Both the position numbers and the translations under genes were made by a program. The notes under the pieces were generated by a model. That model was given only the letters and a program-made list of their open reading frames with translations, was not told the DNA's origin and searched no databases. From Candidatus Rifleibacteriota bacterium (GTDB lineage Bacteria > UBP17 > UBA6191 > JACPRK01), in NCBI GenBank assembly GCA_016213865.1, contig JACQZL010000050.1, forward strand, positions 1-13,109: a DNA stretch of 13,109 nucleotides, written 5' to 3'. The first letter of the stretch is position 1. Every line of letters starts with the position of its first letter. This document shows, piece after piece, positions 4,966-12,808 of this stretch.

Positions 4966-7900
4966 TCAGGGCGACAGCAACTCGGTAAGGTCGGCCGTGG
5001 CCGGTGTCGACTGGCTTCCCAGGTAGTAGTAGCCACGGCCCGGCTCGAGCTCCGTCGCCAGGGCCGCAAGCGAGCCGGGTAACAGGACGCGAAACTGCCC
5101 GGGCTGTCCCTCGCCACCCTGAGTCACGAACAGCAGACGCGCCTTCAGAAACTGGAGCAAGTCCTGCGCCGTCTTGCCTGGCAGGGCCGGTCCGGGTAAG
5201 GCCAGCCCGCCGAACTGGTCAGACAGCGGCACACTCAGGCGCTGCTGCGCTGGCCAGGGACTCCCTTCGAACGAGATCATCCGCACGCTGGCACCGGGCA
5301 CCTTCACAAGGTACGCCTGATTGCCCGTTGCCTGCGGCGGGGCCGGCGGCGTTCCGGGCAAGAAGACCCTCCAGCGGTGAGCTCCGTCCTCGCCCATGGC
5401 GTCGTAGGCCACAAACGGAGAACCAGTCTTCAGGGCCAGCGAGGCCAGGTCGTAGGGAGCGCCCGTCGTTGAAGGGTTCACGGGCAGGCTGACGAGGTTG
5501 AGTCCCGACGAGAGCAGGACCGGGATCGGCTCGCCCGGGGCCCCGCTCGGCAAACGCACCGTGACGGTGACGAGAGCCTCGTCTGACAGGAACGTCCCAT
5601 CGCGAACCGTGAGACCAAAGACAAGGGTGTCGGCCCGCAAGGGCGTGAAGGTCGGGGCGCGGCTGGTCACCTCGGAAAGCACGACGGATGACCCCGATAC
5701 CTGGCGCCAGGAGTAGGTCAGGGCCGCGCCCTCCGGGTCGTGTCCCCCACCCAGGAGGGTTACCAAGGTCCCGGCGAGCACTGCCTGGCTCTGGCCGGCA
5801 TCCGCCGCTGGCGGCAGGTTTCCGGGCTCCAAGGCCCGGATGGTGACGAAGTCCTCGTCGGAGGTCAGCACCCCGTCGCTGACGCGCAGCCCGAAGACAT
5901 GGGCGTCAGCTCGGCTCGGCACGAAAGACGGGCTCGCGACGGCGGTGCGCGACAGCGAGACCGTGGGACCCGCCACCTGCCGCCAGAGGTAGGTGAGCGG
6001 CGCGCTCTCGGGGTCCGACCCCGCGCCCGAGAGGGTGACGGTCTGCCCCATGCTGACATACTGGTCAGCCCCCGCGCTGGCCGTGGGACGCTGGTTGACG
6101 GGTCCGTAGGTGGCCGTGACGACGACCAGGTCTTCCACCGAATCCTGGGTCCCGTCGTTCACCGTAAGCCCCAAGACATACTCGCCCGCCTCGGCGGCCA
6201 GGAAGGTGGGGCGGGCCTCGGTGGCGCTCGAGAACGACGCTGGCGGCCCCGAGACGCGCCTCCAGCGGTATGCGAGCGCGGCACCTTCCGGGTCGATGCC
6301 CGAGCCGCTCAGGGTCACCAGGGCCGGAGGGCGCACGGTCTGATCTGGACCGGCGGCGGCCGTCGGCGGCTGATCGACGATCTCGGGTCCGCCGAGCAAC
6401 TCCACGACGGCGGGAGAGCTGCGCGCGTTGCCGGTTGCGGAGTCGTCGACGAAGAGCTGGAACGCGTACTCCCGGGAGGCACTGTCCCCGAGGTCCGGCA
6501 CGACGAACGTCGTCACCGCGGAGAACGGGTCCGAAAGCTCCACCACGGGGCCTCGTACCTGCACCCAGCTATAGCCGAGGGCCGCTCCGCCGTGCGACCA
6601 GGTCCCGTCGAGCGTTACCACCGTGCCGGGCGTGAAGTTGTCGAGGGCCGAGCCAGCGGGCTGCGTCGAGAAGACAGCTTCAGGCCTGTCGTCGGACGCT
6701 TTTCCGGGAACGCGACTGGGGCGGCTGGCGATGGCGGTGGGCAGCCACTTCGTGGCGCCGTCGACGACAACTCGGAGCTGGCGCTGCACCTCGGGACCGA
6801 GGGCCGAGCCATCGGTGCCGGCCGAAACGTGACGACACTGGAACTCGTACACCCCCGGCGCCTCAGGCGTGAAGGTCACCCGTGAGCGCAGCGGCGGTGT
6901 GTCCGACTGGACCAGCCTCACGGCCGAGCCCTTCACCTGCTTCCAGTAAAAGAGGCCCTTCTGGACTCCGCTGGCCAGGTCGTCGTCGGAGGCCTGGGCC
7001 TGGAGAATCACTTCCGACCCGGCCGCCACCCGCAGCGTGGGCGCCGAACTGGTCGCCGGGTCGGCCCCCAGATCGGCGCCGAGGGAATCGGTCGTGCTGC
7101 TGAGGGCCGTGACGGAGAGGCCCGGCGGAGCGTCGCCCGGGTCGGTGACGACGATCAGAGCTTCCGCCGGTCGGCTTGCCAGCCCTCTCGGGTCCAGCAC
7201 CGTCAGCCGAACCCGGTAGACGCCCGGGACGACGGCAGCAAAGGTGACGAGTCGGCGGGCCTGCAGCGGCACCGGCACGGGCCCTTCGACGAACTCCCAG
7301 CGATAGGTGAGCTGGCTCCGGTCCTGCCCGTCCGGGTCCGTCGAGGACCCTCCGTCGAGCGACACTGTCGTGCCGGCGGCGACGGTAAAGGCGCCGGCAC
7401 TGGCGGGCACCCGGGCGACTCCGGTGACGCTCGAGCCAAGGGTGATCTCGGCGTATGGCGGCTTCTGGGCCCCCGAGAGCAGCACCGTCACCACCGACGT
7501 CGGGCTCCGCAGCACGCCGTTCGACACGGTCAGGCCGAAGCTGTAGAGCCCGGGGCCCGCCAGACTCGCCCTTGGCACGGGGCTCGACGGGTCGCTCAGA
7601 GCCGATCCGGCACCGGGCGACGCCAGCACGCTCCACGAATACTCGAGAGGCAGGGAAGGGACATTGGAGTCGCTGCTCTGCCGCCCGTCGAGCCGGAGGT
7701 AAGACGCCAGTGGCCGCCCCGGCACCGTCATGTCGGGCACCTGGCCGTCCACGATTCCCAGCGACAGCTCGAGGCCCGCGTCGGCGCTGGGGCGGAAGGT
7801 CGATACCCGGGCCAGCGGCGGAGGCGGCGTGGCCGAGACGTAGATCACGTGGACCTCTGCCTGCAGCGGGGAGCGGCCGCTCCCGGGCCTGAAGTCGAGC

Positions 7901-9771
7901 GTCACCAGTTCGCCCGGCGTCACCGGCCGGGGCGACCCCGCGGCCTGCAGTAGCGTGTCGACGAAGGGTCTGCTGTACTGCTGGGCGTCGAGGCCGAAGC
8001 CTGAGGCCGAGGCCTCCGCCGTCCGGCCGAGAAGCGTCAGGTCGGCCCCGTCGTACTCGGTGAGGAACTGCAGGAAGGAGAGAGGCACGCTGGTCCCCTC
8101 CGTGTGCACCGTCGCCTCGAGCTGTCCTGCTACGAGCCGCGTGGTCAGCGTCAGCGCCGGCGGTCGGATGAAGACCTCGTCCTCCACCTGGACTTCGAGC
8201 CGGTAGCCCCCCGTGGCTGCCGGGTTCGCCGACAGGACCCGCAGGTAGACCGTCTTCGCGACCGGCGCCCGGAAATCCGGCAGGCGCAGAGGTGTCGCCG
8301 CCGTGGCGGTGCCCCGGGAGATCACGGTCAGACCGTTGGAGTCGAGCAAGCTCAGCTCGACCGACGCGATCCCCTGGCTGTGCAGGCCCAGGACGTAGAT
8401 CTTCCCGGGCGAGACGGCCAAGCTGAAACAGTCGACGTCGGTGTCTGCCTGCAAGGTGGCGATCCGGCTGCCGCCCTGGGATGGCAGGGCCTGGGCCTCG
8501 CCCGCCTCGGCCGGCGTGCCCGGGTGGTCGTCGGCGACCACGTGGGTGACGCTCGTGGCGTCGAGACCGCGGGAGTCCCGCACCGTCAGCACCAGCGTGT
8601 AGACACCCGGCAAATCGGGCGTGAAGACCGGCGAGAGAGTGCCGCCACCCGCTCCCTGCGGGAGAGGCCCTGTCGTCAGGTCGCTGCCCGGCGCCGACAG
8701 CGCCAGGGACCACGAGTACACGAGCGTGTCACCGTCGGGATCGTTGGCGCTGCCCTGAAGGGTCGCCGTCCTCCCGGCGAGGATGAACGAGTCCGCGCCG
8801 GCATTCGCTTCCGGGGCCGTGTTGGCCGTCTGGCCCGGGGCGACAGCGACGGCAAAACCCGACGGCAGGCTCGGGGCACCGTTGACATCGGTCACCACGA
8901 GTCGGAGGCTGTAGGTGCCCTCCAGGGTCGGCAGAAAGGTGGTGCGCGAACTGGTGGGATTGCTGAAGGTCATGGTGCCCGTCGTGGCCAGGGAGGGGCC
9001 TACAGCCAGGGCCACGGGAGGGTTGTTGGCTATGTTCACGACAAGCGTGTTGCCAGCCGGCTGCGCGTCCAGCGGGTTGCCCAGGTCATCCGCTCCTTCC
9101 AGCTCGATGGAGTAGGTGCCATTGTCAGCGTAGGAGGCCTGGAAGCTGTACTCGAACCGGCGTCCCGAGGCGTCACCCGCCCTGGAACGAAGGAGACCGC
9201 CCGGGAGACTGCCCGTGCCCGCGGTCCTGACGAAAGCAATCGAGGCTGTCGGATCCGCGGTGCGCAGTCGCTCCGAGAAGTCGACCTCGACGAGAAAGGA
9301 GCCCCGGCTCGTAACCTGGCTGCCCTGCGGAAAGCGCAGGGTGGCCACCGGCGGCGTGCCGTCGACGTCAAAACTCACCGTTGCCGTCGCACGCCCGCCA
9401 TTCGGATTGGAGACCGTGAGACTGAAGCCCAGAGCTGCGTCGGAAGACGGAGACGGGAAGGTCACCACGGGCGACGCAGCAGACGGCCGGAGTGCCACGC
9501 CGGGTCCCGCGGTCTGAGTCCACAGATAGGTCAAGGTGCCGCCGTCCGGGTCTGTCGAGAGACCTCCGTCCAAGCTGACGACCTGGGCGGCACCGACGGC
9601 CACGGGCGCGACGATCCGGGGGACCGGAGCACGGAGAACGGCGACCTGCGCGGTTTGCGTGCAGGTTCCACCTCGACCGTCGGAGACGGTCAGCTCCACG
9701 GCATAGGTGGTGCCCGAAAGGGGACTGAAGCTGGCGAGAGGAGCCTGAGCGTTGGCAATGGGGACCCCGGC
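4966..9771 (-). CDS. Giant secreted PKD-repeat protein, C-terminal part (frameshifted from its N-terminus)
   Basis: Open from about 9801 to the TGA at 4966-4968. The first possible start is GTG 9699, giving 1,577 residues. It lacks a signal peptide and begins mid-domain (PIANAQAPLASFSP), so it continues the segment upstream. By GTG numbering, PKD-like modules with DPDG/DPEG, YSW or YLW, and LTVSDG lie at about 26-112, 296-388, 640-741, 747-853, 856-980, 1000-1102, 1110-1197, 1203-1289 and 1295-1382. The last three are close copies. An Ig-like segment is at about 115-225. A PPC-like domain is at 388-505 (ADDHPGTPAEA, DVDCFSLAV, LLDSNG). A cohesin-like beta domain is at 512-623. Residues 1390-1577 form a C-terminal domain with GLNLVSLPVNP, FVAYD and QAYLVKVPGA, then a second related half. 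PKD modules are extracellular spacers or adhesion domains. No LPXTG or membrane anchor is seen. Confidence 0.85.
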   Translation of the reverse strand, partial: AGVPIANAQAPLASFSPLSGTTYAVELTVSDGRGGTCTQTAQVAVLRAPVPRIVAPVAVGAAQVVSLDGGLSTDPDGGTLTYLWTQTAGPGVALRPSAASPVVTFPSPSSDAALGFSLTVSNPNGGRATATVSFDVDGTPPVATLRFPQGSQVTSRGSFLVEVDFSERLRTADPTASIAFVRTAGTGSLPGGLLRSRAGDASGRRFEYSFQASYADNGTYSIELEGADDLGNPLDAQPAGNTLVVNIANNPPVALAVGPSLATTGTMTFSNPTSSRTTFLPTLEGTYSLRLVVTDVNGAPSLPSGFAVAVAPGQTANTAPEANAGADSFILAGRTATLQGSANDPDGDTLVYSWSLALSAPGSDLTTGPLPQGAGGGTLSPVFTPDLPGVYTLVLTVRDSRGLDATSVTHVVADDHPGTPAEAGEAQALPSQGGSRIATLQADTDVDCFSLAVSPGKIYVLGLHSQGIASVELSLLDSNGLTVISRGTATAATPLRLPDFRAPVAKTVYLRVLSANPAATGGYRLEVQVEDEVFIRPPALTLTTRLVAGQLEATVHTEGTSVPLSFLQFLTEYDGADLTLLGRTAEASASGFGLDAQQYSRPFVDTLLQAAGSPRPVTPGELVTLDFRPGSGRSPLQAEVHVIYVSATPPPPLARVSTFRPSADAGLELSLGIVDGQVPDMTVPGRPLASYLRLDGRQSSDSNVPSLPLEYSWSVLASPGAGSALSDPSSPVPRASLAGPGLYSFGLTVSNGVLRSPTSVVTVLLSGAQKPPYAEITLGSSVTGVARVPASAGAFTVAAGTTVSLDGGSSTDPDGQDRSQLTYRWEFVEGPVPVPLQARRLVTFAAVVPGVYRVRLTVLDPRGLASRPAEALIVVTDPGDAPPGLSVTALSSTTDSLGADLGADPATSSAPTLRVAAGSEVILQAQASDDDLASGVQKGLFYWKQVKGSAVRLVQSDTPPLRSRVTFTPEAPGVYEFQCRHVSAGTDGSALGPEVQRQLRVVVDGATKWLPTAIASRPSRVPGKASDDRPEAVFSTQPAGSALDNFTPGTVVTLDGTWSHGGAALGYSWVQVRGPVVELSDPFSAVTTFVVPDLGDSASREYAFQLFVDDSATGNARSSPAVVELLGGPEIVDQPPTAAAGPDQTVRPPALVTLSGSGIDPEGAALAYRWRRVSGPPASFSSATEARPTFLAAEAGEYVLGLTVNDGTQDSVEDLVVVTATYGPVNQRPTASAGADQYVSMGQTVTLSGAGSDPESAPLTYLWRQVAGPTVSLSRTAVASPSFVPSRADAHVFGLRVSDGVLTSDEDFVTIRALEPGNLPPAADAGQSQAVLAGTLVTLLGGGHDPEGAALTYSWRQVSGSSVVLSEVTSRAPTFTPLRADTLVFGLTVRDGTFLSDEALVTVTVRLPSGAPGEPIPVLLSSGLNLVSLPVNPSTTGAPYDLASLALKTGSPFVAYDAMGEDGAHRWRVFLPGTPPAPPQATGNQAYLVKVPGASVRMISFEGSPWPAQQRLSVPLSDQFGGLALPGPALPGKTAQDLLQFLKARLLFVTQGGEGQPGQFRVLLPGSLAALATELEPGRGYYYLGSQSTPATADLTELLSP
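4969..5532 (-). other. C-terminal 'GLNLVSLPV' domain, apparently two related halves
   Basis: Residues 1390-1577 of the giant protein part. Half one: GLNLVSLPVNP, FVAYD, HRWRVFLPG, QAYLVKVPGA. Half two: QRLSVPLSDQF, LLFVTQ, GQFRVLLPG, GRGYYYLGSQ. Terminal domains of the GwNLiSLP kind occur on large exported proteins of several Gram-negative phyla (recalled). A role in surface sorting or folding is possible but not shown. Confidence 0.5.
5554..6372 (-). repeat. Triple tandem of near-identical PKD modules
   Basis: Three consecutive modules of about 90 residues start TAAAGPDQTV, TASAGADQYV and AADAGQSQAV. They share VTLSGSGIDPEG-like, YRWRRVSGP-like and FGLTVRDG-like segments. They are more alike than the other modules of the protein, suggesting recent internal duplication. 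Confidence 0.6.
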
Positions 9772-10237
9772 CCGGGGCGCCGACCATACGCCAGGAATAG
9801 GTCAAGGCGTCGCCGTCAGGGTCGACGCTATCGCGTGCATCCAGGGTGACCGAAGCGACGGGGTTCGTGACCCGGTCGCCTCCCCAGTAGACTATCGGCG
9901 CCCGGTTGACCAGCACATGCACCGTGGCCGTGCCCGTGACGGTGCCGCTATCGGTTGCAGCGACCTGGAAGGCGTACATGCCGCCCGTGGCCGGAGTGAA
10001 ACTGGCTGCGTGCGTGGCGGCGCCTTGAATCGCGAAACCTGTCGGGCCGGCCGTCTGGATCCAGTGGTACGAGATGGGACCTGGCTCGGGACTGGAAGCC
10101 GTCGCCGAGAGGTTCACGACCGAACCGAGGTCGGCCGTGAGATCGGAACCGACGGCCACCTGGACTCTCGACGCGGCGGGCAGGTCAAACCGCAGGCAAC
10201 GGAAGTTGGAGACGTCGTTAACCCCAATACCGCTGAA
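9771..10237 (-). CDS. Out-of-frame middle segment of the giant gene: two PKD modules
   Basis: This part of the giant gene reads in a different frame from both flanks. It reads NDVSNFRCLRFDLPAASRVQ, then a full PKD-like module (VAVGSDLTADLGSVVNLSAT ... SYHWIQTAGP ... YAFQVAATDSG). The beginning of a second follows (NRAPIVYWGGDRV ... DPDGDALTYSWRMVGAPG). Upstream it meets a TAA at 10238-10240. Downstream the homology jumps to the next frame at the GGG/CCC run near 9771. A GTG exists at 10159, but it lacks a ribosome site and signal peptide and sits inside the module, so an independent gene is unlikely. It is best treated as an internal piece of one gene from 12795 to 4966. Confidence 0.7.
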
Positions 10238-12795
10238 TTAAGGAGCTGACCGGACCATGGCAACTCTGCCGCGCCCGCATCAATACTGGGAGGCGAGGAC
10301 TCCCAAGGGAGACCATGGTACTTCTGCCGCAACCAGCCGAGAAGCATGTCCACGACAGGCGTGACGTTGCTCGTGGGGATCCGGTCCCAGAGCAAAACGC
10401 GATGGTTCTTGGTATCGGCCACGGCAAGGCGAACCCCATCCGTGTCCAGTCCCCGAGGGAAGAACAGGCTGGAGGGCCCCGGCCCGCCGGCATTCTCGCC
10501 GCTGCCGGTGAAGCTGCTCTGACCCAGCACCACGTTGGCGGCCCGACCGTTCTCCGCCGGCAGTCCGTTCCAGATCAAGACCCGGTTGTTTCCGCTGTCG
10601 GCTACCAAGAGCTTGCCGCCGGCTAGCTTCACGTCATAGGGGGTGTAGAGTTTCGAAGCACCGGCGCCACTGCCGCTCGAGGTCATGGTCGTCTGGCCCA
10701 GAACGAGCGACGCCGACGCCTGCGAGCTCACGGGCAAGCTCGAGAAACCGAGGACCCGGTTGTTGTCCGAGTCGACAACGAACAGCCGGATGCCGTCGGA
10801 GCCCAACCCCCTAGGCCTGTCGAGCGTCCGGCCCGAGATCCCGCCGTTGTCTGCCGTCGAGGAGGTGAAGTTGGGCTGCCCGATGACGACCGTGGCGCTC
10901 GCGTGGTCCGCCGAGGGGACCGAATCGTAGATCAGGACCCGATTGTTGCCGCCATCGGAGACGACCAACCGGCCGCCGATGACCTCGGCCGCTGTCGGAT
11001 TGGAAAGTGACCGTCCCGAGAGGCCACCGTTGTTGTTGTAGGCGGTTGACGCGTTGGGCTGTCCGACAATCACCGATGCCGAAGCGTGATCCGTCAGTGC
11101 CGCGGAGTCGAACAGGAGCACCCGCGAGAGGAAGTCGGTCACCGCAAGCTGCTCGGGGCCGAGACCGACGTACCAGCAGTTCTTGAACATCCTGCCGTCC
11201 GGTGTCCCGGCGTCATTGCTGTAGGACGAACCGAAGGTCTGATGACCGATCATCCGAACAGCCGAGGCCCCGTTGGAGGTCGGCACCGGGTCGAATACGA
11301 GCACCCGCCTGACGTCCGTGTCCACCACCCAGAGCCGGACTCCGTCGCTGGCGGCGGAGAAGGGAGCATCGACTCCGTTGGCCCAGCTCCCGGCGTTCGT
11401 CGTCGAGAAGGAACCCTGGCCGACCACGACGCTGGCCGGAGTGGACGACGACGACGGAACGTCGTTCCAGATGAGCACCCGGTTGTTCCCGCGGTCGGTC
11501 ACGATGAGCCGGAGGCCATCCGACTGCACCGAGCTCGGAGCCGAGAGACTCCCCGCCGACACCCCTCCCGGATTCGCGGTCTGCGACGTGAAGTCGGATT
11601 GGCCGAGCACCAGGTCCGCGGAAAGGAAACTGGACGACGGGATCGAGTTCCAGCCGAGGACTCGATGATTGCCGGCGTCTGCCACGAAGAGGCGGGCCCC
11701 GTCCGACCAGACGCCCTTGGGACTGTTCAGGGACCGGGAGCTGACGTTCCCGAAGTTCTCGACGGCCGAGCTGAACACCCCCTGTCCGAGCACGAGGTCT
11801 GCCGGGGTGTGGCTGGCCGACGGCAACGATCTCCAGATCAGCACCCGATGATTACCCGTGTCGGCCACGTAGAGGCGCTGCCCGTCGTAGTGGACATCGG
11901 TGGGCTGGTTCAACGACCGCGCGCCGAGCCCGCACTCGTTGGCACCCTTCGTCGTGAAACTGGGCTGCCCCAGGACGAGGTCGGCCGGGGTGAAGTGGCT
12001 CGTGGGGATCCGGTTCCAGATGAGGACCCGATTGTTCCCCGTGTCGGCAACCAAGAGCCTGGTCTCGTCGCTCCGCACCCCGTTCGGACTCGACAGCGAG
12101 CGCGCCGAGAGCCCCCCGGCATTGTCTCCCCCGCTACCGGAGGCAGTGTACTGGCCCAGTACCACCGTCGCGGCCGGGAGGCTCGCCTCAGGAACGGGTT
12201 CGTAGAGAACGACCCGGTGATTGCCGGTATCCGAAACCACGACCCGGTGGGCGTCGATACTGAGGCCCCGCGGGTAGGCCAGTCCCCGCACCAGTCCCTC
12301 GACGGTGCCGAAGTCCTGCTGGCCCAGCACGAGATCGGCGCCCTCGGCCACCCGCCAGCTCGTGGTGGCCTCGGCGGTGGACCGCGCCTCCGTTACGAGA
12401 TCGGTCATGCGCATGGTGACCCGCACCGTGACGGGAACCGACGACGTCGCCGTCGCCCAGGGGCGCACAAGGAGCGTCACCACCTGGCTCGCTCCGGCCG
12501 CCACGACGAGAGGAAACGCCGGTCGGGTCACGAGGTATTGCCCGTCGACGCTGGCGGCCGGGGTCGCAAAGTGGACCGCGGCGGCGTCGAGACGCAGGGA
12601 GCCGGCGCTTCCGTTTGCGAGGGTGACCCGGAGCTGGACTTCCTCGCCCACGTCTCCTGCCCCTTTTTGCCGGTCGACGACCGACGGTGCCTCCAGCGCC
12701 ACAGAGATACCCGCGCCGGCTGCCAGGAGCACGCCTGGCGCGGACATCGAGAGGGTGAGGGCGAGCGCGATCCAACGTGACCTGAAGGCCCACAT
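10114..12795 (-). CDS. Secreted NHL-repeat protein, N-terminal part of the giant gene
   Basis: 893 codons from the ATG at 12795 to a TGA at 10114-10116. GAGGAGGT (12801-12808) is five bases upstream, so the frame's upstream Met codon (12918) is rejected. Residues 1-28 are a signal peptide: MWAFRSR, a hydrophobic core LALTLSMSAPGVLLAA, then GAG. Residues 30-150 look like a beta-sandwich domain. Residues 154-820 hold eleven NHL-like units of about 60 residues. The consensus is LFVADTGNHRVLIW, a Pro-Ser linker, ADLVLGQ, SFTS, GG-SARSLSSP and GV-SDG, with GQ/GH motifs at about 159, 215, 277, 338, 399, 460, 519, 579, 640, 701 and 759. NHL repeats build beta-propellers that bind ligands or proteins. 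After about residue 858 the frame looks spurious; the true continuation is the PKD segment in the neighbouring frame. A weak promoter candidate is TTGCAG (12838-12843) with TACTCG (12815-12820), spacing 17. Confidence 0.85.
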   Translation of the reverse strand: MWAFRSRWIALALTLSMSAPGVLLAAGAGISVALEAPSVVDRQKGAGDVGEEVQLRVTLANGSAGSLRLDAAAVHFATPAASVDGQYLVTRPAFPLVVAAGASQVVTLLVRPWATATSSVPVTVRVTMRMTDLVTEARSTAEATTSWRVAEGADLVLGQQDFGTVEGLVRGLAYPRGLSIDAHRVVVSDTGNHRVVLYEPVPEASLPAATVVLGQYTASGSGGDNAGGLSARSLSSPNGVRSDETRLLVADTGNNRVLIWNRIPTSHFTPADLVLGQPSFTTKGANECGLGARSLNQPTDVHYDGQRLYVADTGNHRVLIWRSLPSASHTPADLVLGQGVFSSAVENFGNVSSRSLNSPKGVWSDGARLFVADAGNHRVLGWNSIPSSSFLSADLVLGQSDFTSQTANPGGVSAGSLSAPSSVQSDGLRLIVTDRGNNRVLIWNDVPSSSSTPASVVVGQGSFSTTNAGSWANGVDAPFSAASDGVRLWVVDTDVRRVLVFDPVPTSNGASAVRMIGHQTFGSSYSNDAGTPDGRMFKNCWYVGLGPEQLAVTDFLSRVLLFDSAALTDHASASVIVGQPNASTAYNNNGGLSGRSLSNPTAAEVIGGRLVVSDGGNNRVLIYDSVPSADHASATVVIGQPNFTSSTADNGGISGRTLDRPRGLGSDGIRLFVVDSDNNRVLGFSSLPVSSQASASLVLGQTTMTSSGSGAGASKLYTPYDVKLAGGKLLVADSGNNRVLIWNGLPAENGRAANVVLGQSSFTGSGENAGGPGPSSLFFPRGLDTDGVRLAVADTKNHRVLLWDRIPTSNVTPVVDMLLGWLRQKYHGLPWESSPPSIDAGAAELPWSGQLLNSAVLGLTTSPTSVACGLTCPPRRESRWPSVPISRPTSVRS
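10336..12336 (-). repeat. Eleven tandem NHL-like repeat units (~180 bp each)
   Basis: Eleven protein repeats occupy this span with a period of 56-62 residues, so the DNA repeats roughly every 180 bp. Units 2 to 5 and 8 to 11 keep the VAD/VSD-x-GNxRVL core best. Unit 6 (VVDTDVRRVLVF) and unit 7 (AVTDFLSRVLLF) have lost the Gly-Asn. Confidence 0.8.
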
Positions 12796-12800
12796 CCAGA

Positions 12801-12808
12801 ACCTCCTC
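12801..12808 (-). promoter_or_regulatory. Shine-Dalgarno that sets the start of the NHL gene
   Basis: On the minus strand GAGGAGGT lies five bases before the ATG at 12795, the same sequence and spacing as at the SDR gene. It places the signal peptide at the extreme N-terminus. Confidence 0.85.

Noticed and set aside
5554..6372. CRISPR-like or other nucleotide repeat array
   Set aside because: The repeats are coding PKD modules of about 270 bp with divergent DNA, not short repeats with spacers.
5740..6885. Plus-strand open frame (381 codons)
   Set aside because: Antisense shadow of PKD modules in high-GC DNA.
6863..8713. Minus-strand open frame (616 codons) in a second frame
   Set aside because: Overlaps the PKD frame throughout; Arg/Gly/Pro-rich and without recognisable domains.
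8104..9849. Long plus-strand open frame (581 codons) opposite the giant gene
   Set aside because: Arg/Gly/Asp-rich text without domains. It mirrors the codon bias of the minus-strand PKD gene, whose repeats are clear.
9368..10159. Independent PKD gene starting at GTG 10159
   Set aside because: No signal peptide or ribosome site, starts inside a module, and its last third is out of frame with the real PKD text after 9771.
11086..12780. Long plus-strand open frame (564 codons) opposite the NHL repeats
   Set aside because: Its periodic sequence is just the antisense of the tandem NHL units; no ribosome site or known motif.
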